This document shows, piece by piece, positions 1 to 6,614 of a DNA stretch of 11,087 bases (the stretch's first letter is position 1; each line of letters begins with the position of its first letter). Made by a program: the position numbers and the translations under genes. The notes below the pieces were generated by a model. That model ran no database searches. It was not told where the DNA came from and saw only the letters and a program-made list of their open reading frames with translations. The DNA lies in the NCBI GenBank assembly GCA_031258625.1, contig JAIRMO010000080.1:1-11087 (forward strand), in the 5' to 3' direction. Source of the DNA: Spirochaetaceae bacterium. Lineage in GTDB: Bacteria > Spirochaetota > Spirochaetia > Treponematales > Breznakiellaceae.

Positions 1-404
1 TAGTGGGGGCCGTCGCTGGCGTTCATGGGCATAAAGGTACCCTCAATCTTTTCCCCGGTGGATCTGCTGACTTCGTACCGGACCGTCAGGTAGGGCACAA
101 AGTCTCCCACCCCGTAGCCAAGATCGTTTTCAGCGGCGGAAATATCCGCTTCCATGTGCATATCCGACTGGGACGCGGGGAGTCCCGCGGAAGCCGGGAT
201 CATGTCCACGGGCTGAAAATAGACCCCCGCCACATTGAGGGGGCCCAGTTCAAAATCGTCTCCCAGGGGGAATTCCTCAAAGCCCGCGGCCTCACCGGGG
301 TTTACCGTACTTTCAGGACGCTTTCCACTCTGCTGTCCGCCGGCAAACAGAGCCGTAGCGCACAGGACAATCAACAGAAGTACCATCAGTTTTCTGATAT
401 TCAT
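1..404 (-). CDS. P19/Tp34 (Tpd)-family periplasmic iron-transport protein, 3' end outside window
   Basis: Periplasmic metal-binding protein of the P19/Tp34 (Tpd) family, which works with FTR1-type permeases in high-affinity iron uptake. The ATG at 404 follows an excellent ribosome site, AGGAGG, about 7 bases upstream. The first 134 residues are visible; the rest lies beyond the window. Residues 1-21 form a signal peptide ending ALFA, followed by GGQQ. Cys15 follows I-V-L, a poor lipobox, so a soluble periplasmic protein is likelier than a lipoprotein, although T. pallidum Tp34 is a lipoprotein. Family hallmarks: GPLNVAGVYFQP (54-65), DMHMEADISA (81-90), GYGVGDFVPYL (96-106), FMPMNASDGPH (124-134). 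His83, Met127 and His134 keep the spacing of the copper ligands I recall for Campylobacter P19 (His44, Met88, His95); Glu85 also fits. It lies 75 bases after ftr1 and is presumably co-transcribed with it. Family call is firm; the exact metal is inferred. Confidence 0.93.
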   Translation of the reverse strand, partial: MNIRKLMVLLLIVLCATALFAGGQQSGKRPESTVNPGEAAGFEEFPLGDDFELGPLNVAGVYFQPVDMIPASAGLPASQSDMHMEADISAAENDLGYGVGDFVPYLTVRYEVSRSTGEKIEGTFMPMNASDGPH

Positions 405-429
405 GGTACACTCCTCCTAAATATTTTTT

Positions 430-449
430 CCCAGGTCTTATGACCTGAG
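430..449 (-). other. Short intergenic hairpin between ftr1 and the P19-family gene
   Basis: A perfect 6-bp inverted repeat, CAGGTC/GACCTG, with a 4-base loop. In the transcribed (minus) strand it extends to 8 pairs through one T·G wobble and one C-G pair. It sits about 25 bases before the P19-family start codon in the 75-base gap after the ftr1 stop. An A-rich stretch follows in the transcript rather than a T run, so this is not a standard terminator. An mRNA-processing or stabilising element between the two cistrons, or a small protein-binding palindrome, are both possible. Function is not shown by the sequence. Confidence 0.5.
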
Positions 450-479
450 TTATTCCCTCGTTTAACCGCCCCGCCCCCA

Positions 480-2012
480 TTAGGCCGCCTTCGGCGCGGC
501 GAATTTCGCTTTTCCCCGCCGGAGTTGGATGATGAAGGTCACAACGGTGATCACCAGCAGCACGATCTGGGGTATCAGGGTTTCCAGGGTGGGATAGATC
601 CCCAAAATATCAATGGAAGTTATCCCTGAAACCGGGGAGACCGCGATGACGTTCCCCTCCTGAAGCTCCTTGACCCCGTTGCCTACAAAGGTAATGGACA
701 TGATAAAGAGCAGGACGCTCGTCCCCAGGAAGAAGGGTTTCAGGGGCAGGCGAAGACTCAGCACCCGGATCAGGATATAAATGACCACCAGGGCGACGAT
801 ACCGATCCCGAGCCCCAGCCAGATCATGTTGATATAGGTTTCGGTGCTGGCCAGCAGGGCCTGGTAAAAGAGGATGGTCTCGGCCCCCTCCCGGAAGACC
901 GCGAGAAAGGCGGCAAAGGCCAGGGAAAACATACTCCCCCGGGTTATCGACGATTGGACCTTGCTTTCGATATAGCCGGTCCAGGCCTCCGCTTCGGCCT
1001 TGGACACCATCCAGTTGCTCACGTAGAACAGCACCACCACCGCCAGCAGCATGGTGCCCCCTTCGATGATCTCCTGGTTCTGCCCCCCGGCAACGCTGGT
1101 GATCCGGTTCAAAATCCAGGCCATGAAGACGCTCACCCCCAGGGCAATGAGGGAACCCCAATACACCGGGCGGGTACTCTTCTTGTTGCCGCTCTTGATG
1201 AGGTAGGCGATGATCGCCCCCACGATGATGATGGCCTCAAACCCTTCCCGGACGATGATGAGGAGGGAACCGAGGAAAACCACCAGGGCATTCTCCTCCC
1301 TGCCGTCAAGTTCGGCGGCGTCCTCCCGGAGCCAGGCCGCCAGGGTATCAAGCTCCGCGGTTACGTCCCCCTGGGGCGCCTGGTTGTTTATGGCTTTTTT
1401 TATGGCGCTGAACTGGTATTCCACCTGGGCCGCCCTCGCGCCGGAGATCCGGCTCATCACGATCTTTTCAAACCCGACTTTTTCGTAGAACTGGAAGTAG
1501 GCCACGTCCACCTGATCCTTTGCCCCTTTGGGATCCCCCGAAAGGTAACGGTCATTGGCCTTATCCAGGACCGCGGCCATCTCGCCGGCGGTCTTGGCCC
1601 AACTGCGGGTTACCGCCTGGGGCTCCGCTTTCCCGTCAAGCCGGTTCGAGGTAACCCGCAGCAGGTGGAGCAGTTCGTTGTGGTTTTCCCGAATCTCCCC
1701 CTGAGTTTTGCCTTCCCGCATGATCGTTTTTACATACTCAAACCATTCTTCTATATTTTGGGCCCGGGCCGGGGAGATAACGGCCTTGACCTGTTCCTCA
1801 AATCCCGTTCTTTGGTATTCCGAAAACGCCGTGTCAATCAGGGCCACGGCCTCCTCGACGTTTCCCGACACATAGCGGTAATAGCCTTCGGTCAAGACGA
1901 GCCTGACCTCCCGTTCCACCCCTTCCCAGTACCCGGCGTCCGCAAAGACCGGAAAAGAAAACAGGGTAATAAATACTATAATTAAGATAGAAAAAGTTAA
2001 CTTTTTAGACAT
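480..2012 (-). CDS. FTR1-family high-affinity iron permease with duplicated periplasmic N-terminal region
   Basis: Inner-membrane iron permease of the FTR1/EfeU family, 510 residues. A signal peptide (1-24, ending VFA) leads into a periplasmic region of about 220 residues, then a membrane domain from about residue 243. The two diagnostic REGxE motifs are present: REGFE (255-259) and REGAE (374-378), each inside a hydrophobic helix. Further membrane segments lie near 283-301, 320-335, 394-418, 426-446 and 480-497. The N-terminal region contains two related copies, about 44-101 and 153-210, sharing a pattern of Y(R/L)(Y/S)SG-x12-F...GFE...ISxARA. This long extracytoplasmic extension is absent from the minimal EfeU permease but, as I recall, is found in Campylobacter and Treponema homologues. 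The ATG at 2012 has GAGGA 8 bases upstream. It has its own promoter and precedes the P19-family gene, the classic partner. It is distinct in role from lolE upstream. Confidence 0.95.
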   Translation of the reverse strand: MSKKLTFSILIIVFITLFSFPVFADAGYWEGVEREVRLVLTEGYYRYVSGNVEEAVALIDTAFSEYQRTGFEEQVKAVISPARAQNIEEWFEYVKTIMREGKTQGEIRENHNELLHLLRVTSNRLDGKAEPQAVTRSWAKTAGEMAAVLDKANDRYLSGDPKGAKDQVDVAYFQFYEKVGFEKIVMSRISGARAAQVEYQFSAIKKAINNQAPQGDVTAELDTLAAWLREDAAELDGREENALVVFLGSLLIIVREGFEAIIIVGAIIAYLIKSGNKKSTRPVYWGSLIALGVSVFMAWILNRITSVAGGQNQEIIEGGTMLLAVVVLFYVSNWMVSKAEAEAWTGYIESKVQSSITRGSMFSLAFAAFLAVFREGAETILFYQALLASTETYINMIWLGLGIGIVALVVIYILIRVLSLRLPLKPFFLGTSVLLFIMSITFVGNGVKELQEGNVIAVSPVSGITSIDILGIYPTLETLIPQIVLLVITVVTFIIQLRRGKAKFAAPKAA

Positions 2013-2042
2013 CGGTTAATCCTCATTGTTATATTAAGTAAA

Positions 2043-2072
2043 CTTCTCAGAGAAGATAGCATCAGCTAACTT
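2043..2072 (-). promoter_or_regulatory. Two overlapping palindromes over the ftr1 promoter, candidate metal-repressor operator
   Basis: Two inverted repeats overlap the core promoter. The first (2053-2072) has half-sites AAGATAGC and GCTAACTT around a 4-base centre, matching at 7 of 8 positions; it covers the -10 box and most of the spacer. The second (2043-2055) is a perfect 13-base palindrome, CTTCTC-A-GAGAAG, running from the -10 edge to about the transcription start. A roughly 20-bp AT-rich palindrome with GCTAA-type half-sites resembles operators of the DtxR/IdeR/TroR metal-repressor family more than a Fur box. The identity of the regulator is inferred from this resemblance and from the iron-uptake genes downstream. 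Confidence 0.5.
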
Positions 2073-2081
2073 TTTTGTCAA
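2053..2081 (-). promoter_or_regulatory. Sigma70-type promoter for ftr1 and the P19-family gene
   Basis: On the minus strand a consensus -35 box TTGACA (2076-2081) is followed after exactly 17 bases by TATCTT (2053-2058), five of six matches to the -10 consensus. The start of transcription would fall near 2046, giving a leader of about 35 bases before the ftr1 ATG at 2012. It lies in the 100-base gap after lolE, marking the iron genes as a separate transcription unit. Confidence 0.75.
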
Positions 2082-2112
2082 CTATGTTTGCGGAATTTAA
2101 CATTTTTTTAGG

Positions 2113-3378
2113 TTAATACTTCCGCAGCAATTCCAGGGGAGGTATTTTCCCCGCCCTGTGAGCGGGAATCCAGGAAGCCAGCATGGAGCAGAGGATCGTA
2201 AAAAGACCGATAAAAAACACCGTGGTCCAATCAATGATAATGGGGATGGTTTCAAGGTAAAACCCGGGGTCAAGGATTTTAACCTCCCCCCGGTCAAAAA
2301 GGGAGGAAAAAAATCCCAGGATGCTTTCAATGCCGTGAATAAGGGAATTGATGTAATTCCCAAGGATAAGGCCCAGGGTAATACCGATAAACGCCCCCAA
2401 AAGACCGGTTAAAAAAGAACCCCAGAGGAAAATCCGGCTGGTTTCCCGGGGGCTTGTTCCAAAGGCCTTGAGAATCGCGATATCCCGGCTGCGTTCTATA
2501 GCCAACATGGAAGTGGCGGAAGAGACGTTCACCGCCGCCACCGCTACGATAAGGGCCATGATAAAGAGGAGCAACTGCCGGGTGGATTCGTAGGATTGGT
2601 ATTGGGAACGTTGTAGTTCTTTCCAGGTATAAATTCCAAATCCCGGACCCAGGGTTTGATAGAGGGCCCGGGTAATAGCATCGGTATCCTCATAGGGATC
2701 GGCTGTTTTTACGATTAGATGGGTATAGGATAATTCCGGCGCCAGAAACTGTTTACCCCCTTCATAACTCATGATACACCAGAGGGAATCCAAATCCCGG
2801 TACCCGGAAGAAACGATACCCCGGACCGTAAAGGGCAAAAGCCGGGGAATATTCCTGCCATCTTCGGTTACCCGGATGGTCATGAGCCTGACGGTATCCC
2901 CCACCCCGACCCCGGCGGAACGGGCCAGTTCCTCCCCCAGAAGGACCTCCCGGGGGGATTCGATTTTTGTGGTTCCTGAAAGGGTTACCAGGTACTTGCC
3001 CCGTTCCTCATAATCCCAAAAAGACGGATCCACCGCCCGGATGGCGGCCCCGGCCTTTCCCTCCCTGCCGATCAGAACCCCCAGCCCCTGCCGTTCAGGC
3101 CAAACCCCCCGGATTCCCCCGATCTCGGCTATCTGAGGAACCGCGTCCTCAATATCCCCGGGGAACATGAAGTTATACACCTGAAGATGACCGGTACCCA
3201 GCTCAAGGTAACGATCCGTAATGCCCCGAATCATACCGTCCGCCACAATCAGGGTAACCATGATGGGAATGAGGCTGAGGGCTATCCCCGCCACCGCTCC
3301 CCGGAGGTACCGGCCCCCTTCATGGGCCCTGCCGAGGAGATACCGGAGGGCAATAAAAAGACCGGGGCCAAGCCTCAC
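2113..3378 (-). CDS. lolE: LolE/LolC-type lipoprotein-releasing ABC transporter permease
   Basis: Second transmembrane subunit of an ABC system of the LolCDE type, which extracts lipoproteins from the inner membrane for transfer to the outer membrane. It has 421 residues, typical for the family. The GTG start at 3378 shares GTGA with the lolD stop and has GGAGG 7 bases upstream; a longer reading frame reaching 3495 lies within lolD and has no family-like sequence there. Topology is the MacB/LolC type: one N-terminal membrane helix (about 27-48), a periplasmic domain (about 50-265), then three helices near 268-289, 315-340 and 385-405. The cytoplasmic loop SRDIAILKAFGTSPRE (297-312) is the FtsX-type coupling region, and the end HRAGKIPPLELLRKY (407-421) matches the conserved permease tail. 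The names LolC and LolE are assigned by gene order; the two permeases are hard to tell apart by sequence alone. Confidence 0.88.
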   Translation of the reverse strand: MRLGPGLFIALRYLLGRAHEGGRYLRGAVAGIALSLIPIMVTLIVADGMIRGITDRYLELGTGHLQVYNFMFPGDIEDAVPQIAEIGGIRGVWPERQGLGVLIGREGKAGAAIRAVDPSFWDYEERGKYLVTLSGTTKIESPREVLLGEELARSAGVGVGDTVRLMTIRVTEDGRNIPRLLPFTVRGIVSSGYRDLDSLWCIMSYEGGKQFLAPELSYTHLIVKTADPYEDTDAITRALYQTLGPGFGIYTWKELQRSQYQSYESTRQLLLFIMALIVAVAAVNVSSATSMLAIERSRDIAILKAFGTSPRETSRIFLWGSFLTGLLGAFIGITLGLILGNYINSLIHGIESILGFFSSLFDRGEVKILDPGFYLETIPIIIDWTTVFFIGLFTILCSMLASWIPAHRAGKIPPLELLRKY

Positions 3379-4091
3379 CGCCGGTCCTCCGGCAGATCCG
3401 TTTCCCGGAGGACCCCCGCGTCCAGGGTATAGCGGATCCCCGCCCGCTCGGCCACCCGTTCCTCGTGGGTAACCACAATCAGGGTCTTGCCCCATTTTTC
3501 CGCTCCGGCGTATAAAAGTTCCGCCACCGCCAAACTGTTAACCGGATCCAGGTTGCCCGTGGGTTCGTCCGCGAGGATGATATCGGGGTTATTCACCATG
3601 GCCCGGGCGACCGCCACCCGCTGGCGTTCCCCCCCGGAAAGCTGGGAGGGGAAATGGTGGAGCCGTTCATCCATCTTAACATCCCCCAGGAGAACCCGGG
3701 CCCTTTCCAGGGCATCCTTCTTCCCCACCCCCGCCATATACGCGGGAAGCATAACGTTCTCCAGGGCGGTAAAATCCTTTAATAAATAGTGAAACTGAAA
3801 AATAAAACCCACCTTACGGCTTCGGTAGGAACTCAGGCTGCTTTCCGAAAGTCCCGTAATTTCCATCCCCCCCACCACGACAGATCCGGCATCGGGGCGG
3901 TCAAGGCCGCCCAGGATATTGAGGAGGGTACTTTTCCCGCTGCCGCTCCGGCCGCTTACCGCCACGGAACTCCCTTCGGGGATGTCTAAACTAACCCCCT
4001 TAAGGATATGTAAAATTTCCGTACCGGATTTATAATCCTTTAGGATGTTTTGAATCGATACCAGCCGTTGTTTTTCATCATTTTTATTCAT
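3375..4091 (-). CDS. lolD: LolD-type lipoprotein-releasing ABC transporter ATPase
   Basis: Cytoplasmic ATPase subunit that drives lipoprotein release by the flanking permeases; 238 residues, normal for LolD. Walker A is GRSGSGKS (47-54), the Q-loop Gln99 lies in FIFQFHYLLKDFTALENV (96-113), a string very typical of LolD, the signature is LSGGERQR (151-158), Walker B with catalytic Glu is ILADEP (172-177) and the switch His is 209. All catalytic residues are present. The ATG at 4091 overlaps the lolC stop by eight bases and has GGAGG nine bases upstream. An alternative start at 4139 would add 16 arginine- and glycine-rich residues inside lolC and is less likely. MacB-like efflux ATPases are the main alternative family; separate permeases on both sides favour Lol. 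Confidence 0.92.
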   Translation of the reverse strand: MNKNDEKQRLVSIQNILKDYKSGTEILHILKGVSLDIPEGSSVAVSGRSGSGKSTLLNILGGLDRPDAGSVVVGGMEITGLSESSLSSYRSRKVGFIFQFHYLLKDFTALENVMLPAYMAGVGKKDALERARVLLGDVKMDERLHHFPSQLSGGERQRVAVARAMVNNPDIILADEPTGNLDPVNSLAVAELLYAGAEKWGKTLIVVTHEERVAERAGIRYTLDAGVLRETDLPEDRR

Positions 4092-5406
4092 ACCGCAAAA
4101 CCTCCGCCGGCCGTGTCCGGGAAATCCTTCCCGAGGCAAACCACGCCGCTAAAACCGCGGACAAAAACCCGAACATGAAGATCAGGAAGACCTCGTAGGG
4201 GATGATCCGGGAGGGAATTTCTTTAATATAAAAAATCGCCGGAGAAAAAAAAGCAAATCCCCTATCCTCAAGGAAACCGGAACCGAATAAAAGACCGGGT
4301 ATAAAATTGAGAAGGCCGATAAACCCGTTTACGAGGGCCTCAAGGATGGTAAAAAAGAGACCTATGTTAAAGGCTAAAATAAGGCCCAGGAGGGTTCCCA
4401 GCCCCGCCCCGATGATCCCGATGATGAAGCCGTCCCAGACAAAGATAAGCCGCACCGCCCGGTCGGTGGCCCCCACCGCCCGGAGGAGGCCGATCTCCTC
4501 CCGGCGTTCCAGCACCGCCTTCCGCTGGGCCTGAAAAATATTGAGCCCCACCACAATGAAGATGAGCCCCACCAGGATAAACATGAGGAGCTTTTCCGTC
4601 CGCAGGGCGCCGAAAAAAGCCCGGTTGTAGTCCCGCCAGGATTTGACCGTGTATCCCGTTATTTCTTGTATTTCGGGAAGCTCCCGAATCCGGGCGGTCA
4701 TCCGCTGATCCTGCCAACGGTTTTTTAACTTTATCCCCAGGGAAAGGGTGTCCCTCCCTTCAAGGGCCGCGGCCTTATCCAGGTTGATAAAGGCCCAGCC
4801 CAGATCGTATTCATAAAACCCGGTTCGGAAAATTCCTTCCACAATAAAAACAGAATCCTCCGGGGAAGCATCCTCGGGCAGGATCCCTGAAACGGAAAGG
4901 AGGGAGAGTTCATTCCCCACGTCGACCGCAAGCTGCCGGGCTAATTCCACCCCTAAAAGGATGGAACCGGGTCCGGTGATATCAAAACGCCCCCGAAGCA
5001 TCTCGATTTTTTTCGCCATTCCGGCATCCCGTTCCAAGGCATCCGGGGGCAGTCCCCGAACCACCGCCACCTGGGGTCCTCCCTGTTTCCCCCGGATTAT
5101 ACCGGTAAGCTCCATAAAGGGAAGGATCGCGGTAATCCCCGGAAGGGCCCCAATGGCGGCTTCCGGAGACCGGCCCCTTTCTCCCCGGGGAAAAGATTCA
5201 AGCCGGATATGAAAAGAAGATATCTCCAGGATACTTTCAATAAACCCCAGTTGGAACCCGTTCATTACCGCCAGGATCACCGTCAGGGCCAAAACGCCAA
5301 TGAAAATTCCTAATATCGCCAGGATCATGGAAGAATTAGACCGGTCTTTCCGGTTTTTTGAAACATACCGGGCCGCCACAAAACCTATCCACCGGAAGGC
5401 AGCCAT
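4084..5406 (-). CDS. lolC: LolC-type lipoprotein-releasing ABC transporter permease
   Basis: First transmembrane subunit of the LolCDE-type complex, 440 residues. One N-terminal helix (27-49) ends in MNGF, a common LolC/E feature, and is followed by a periplasmic domain (about 50-268). The segment SWRDYNRAFFGALRTEKLLMF (256-276) leads into helix 2 (272-292); the cytoplasmic coupling loop is RREEIGLLRAVGATDRAV (301-318); helices 3 and 4 lie near 320-348 and 403-423; the C terminus is RTRPAEVLRYE, a textbook LolC tail. The ATG at 5406 overlaps the upstream gene's stop by one base (TGATG), so translation is probably coupled. It may form a heterodimer with the second permease, as in E. coli. A slightly long loop, about 349-400, precedes helix 4 and is rich in Phe and Gly; its role is unknown. 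Confidence 0.92.
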   Translation of the reverse strand: MAAFRWIGFVAARYVSKNRKDRSNSSMILAILGIFIGVLALTVILAVMNGFQLGFIESILEISSFHIRLESFPRGERGRSPEAAIGALPGITAILPFMELTGIIRGKQGGPQVAVVRGLPPDALERDAGMAKKIEMLRGRFDITGPGSILLGVELARQLAVDVGNELSLLSVSGILPEDASPEDSVFIVEGIFRTGFYEYDLGWAFINLDKAAALEGRDTLSLGIKLKNRWQDQRMTARIRELPEIQEITGYTVKSWRDYNRAFFGALRTEKLLMFILVGLIFIVVGLNIFQAQRKAVLERREEIGLLRAVGATDRAVRLIFVWDGFIIGIIGAGLGTLLGLILAFNIGLFFTILEALVNGFIGLLNFIPGLLFGSGFLEDRGFAFFSPAIFYIKEIPSRIIPYEVFLIFMFGFLSAVLAAWFASGRISRTRPAEVLRYE

Positions 5407-6614
5407 CAGTTTACCTGCTCCGGCTGGGAACGGATCCGTTCTTCGGATATTTTCCGGCCCTCTTCCCAGATCGCCCTGAGAACGGGCTGTCCCTGCATAT
5501 ATACGGTCTCCACTTCCCGATCTCCCTCTATCTGAACTACCCGTTCCAAAACACCCTTAGTATAATTTCGTTCCCCTATGCGGTCTTCCTCATTATCATA
5601 TTCATATTCCACAAGCCGATCATCTTCCCCGGCAGTCCAGTGTACCGATTGAATTTTATTGGTTTCAGACCAGGTGTTCCGAATCTCTCCAATAACCGCT
5701 CCCGCTTCATCATACCTGGTTTCGGTCAGGAGCCTGCCCCGGCTATCGGTGGTATATACGACCCGGTCTCCCCGGCTCATAAAAACATCCTGCAAAAAGA
5801 CCGAGCTATAGGCGTCATTGGGGTTGATGAACTTTTGAAGCCCCCCCGCATCCAGCAGGATATGGGGAAACCGAATCAAGGATACGGGGGTATCATCGTG
5901 GTATACCCGGTTAATCCCCCGAAGGGAAGAAAAACGGCTGTACCGGTAATAATCGGTCCATAAATTCCGGATAACTTCCCCATCTTCCCCGGATGGGGGA
6001 ATTTTGAGCCTGGTTTCGGTCTTGATGAGGGTCTTATTATTATAGGTATAGTTGATTATTTCATCGGAACCATCATCGATCAAACGATGTTCCTCGACAA
6101 TAAGGTTATCTCCATTGTAGATTTCAATAAACCCCGAAGGTTCCAGGGGCTTATCCTCCTGTTCCTCCGCCGGCATATCCGCCGCCGGCGCATCCGCTGA
6201 AGGGGGATCCTCGGCGGACTCCGGGGGGGTATCTTCCTCGGCAGAAGTTTCTGAGGGGAAGACAAGCACCGCGTTTAACCGCGTCTTTCCTCCGGCGTCT
6301 TTGAATAACCACTGCCGCCGGGATTCCTCACCGTTTTCATAGAGGATACGCCGCTCAATCCACAGGGTGTTATCATAATAACCCCGGATCTGGGGGGGTA
6401 ATTCCGAAGCCTGAATGGTTTCAACGGAAAGGGCGTATTTTTCCCGCAACGCGAGCCGGGAAAAGACCGGTTCCAGGGCCATCCCCGCGGAATTGGAGAC
6501 ATACCAGTCCTCCGCTCCGGCGATCCCCAGGGTAATAAAAAAAACTACCGGGAAACAATACCAACCCCTAATGACCGGCCCCCTTTGCGTCCCACGCCGA
6601 TTCCAGCCCCACAA
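5406..6614 (-). CDS. Exported protein of unknown function with YD/MORN-like strand repeats, coupled to lolC
   Basis: I do not recognise this gene. The frame is open to 6680, but residues upstream of about 6614 lie inside ftsY. Candidate starts are a TTG at 6614 with AGGAAG very close, or an ATT at 6572 that overlaps the ftsY stop by one base and has GGGGG 8 bases upstream. Either leaves a clear signal peptide (WYCFPVVFFITLGIAGA, cleavage before EDWYV), so the protein is exported; no lipobox cysteine sits at the cleavage site. Counting from 6614 there are 402 residues. A Glu/Pro/Ala/Asp-rich low-complexity linker (about 121-162) separates a small N-terminal domain from a C-terminal region of repeated short strands such as YTTDSRGRLLTETRYDEAG and VEYEYDNEEDRIGERNY, resembling YD/MORN-like repeats. 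Position directly before lolC, with a 1-base overlap, suggests a cell-envelope or lipoprotein-related role; this is inference from context only. Confidence 0.75.
   Translation of the reverse strand: MWGWNRRGTQRGPVIRGWYCFPVVFFITLGIAGAEDWYVSNSAGMALEPVFSRLALREKYALSVETIQASELPPQIRGYYDNTLWIERRILYENGEESRRQWLFKDAGGKTRLNAVLVFPSETSAEEDTPPESAEDPPSADAPAADMPAEEQEDKPLEPSGFIEIYNGDNLIVEEHRLIDDGSDEIINYTYNNKTLIKTETRLKIPPSGEDGEVIRNLWTDYYRYSRFSSLRGINRVYHDDTPVSLIRFPHILLDAGGLQKFINPNDAYSSVFLQDVFMSRGDRVVYTTDSRGRLLTETRYDEAGAVIGEIRNTWSETNKIQSVHWTAGEDDRLVEYEYDNEEDRIGERNYTKGVLERVVQIEGDREVETVYMQGQPVLRAIWEEGRKISEERIRSQPEQVN

Noticed and set aside
954..1985. A 343-codon open frame on the plus strand
   Set aside because: It is antisense to ftr1, which has diagnostic REGxE motifs; the plus-strand product has no recognisable domain, and such frames arise from GC-rich codon bias.
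2082..2112. Terminator after lolE
   Set aside because: Only a weak 5-bp stem (ATGTT/AACAT) with a 10-base loop is present and no T run follows in the transcript; read-through into the iron genes cannot be excluded.
3379..3495. Upstream extension of the second Lol permease to 3495
   Set aside because: The added 39 residues lie in the lolD gene and are Gly/Pro-rich with no match to permease N termini; the GTG at 3378 with GGAGG and a GTGA overlap is a better start.
4307..4931. Several small frames on both strands inside lolC
   Set aside because: All are shadows of the lolC reading frame, with no RBS and with products rich in Arg, Pro and Ser.
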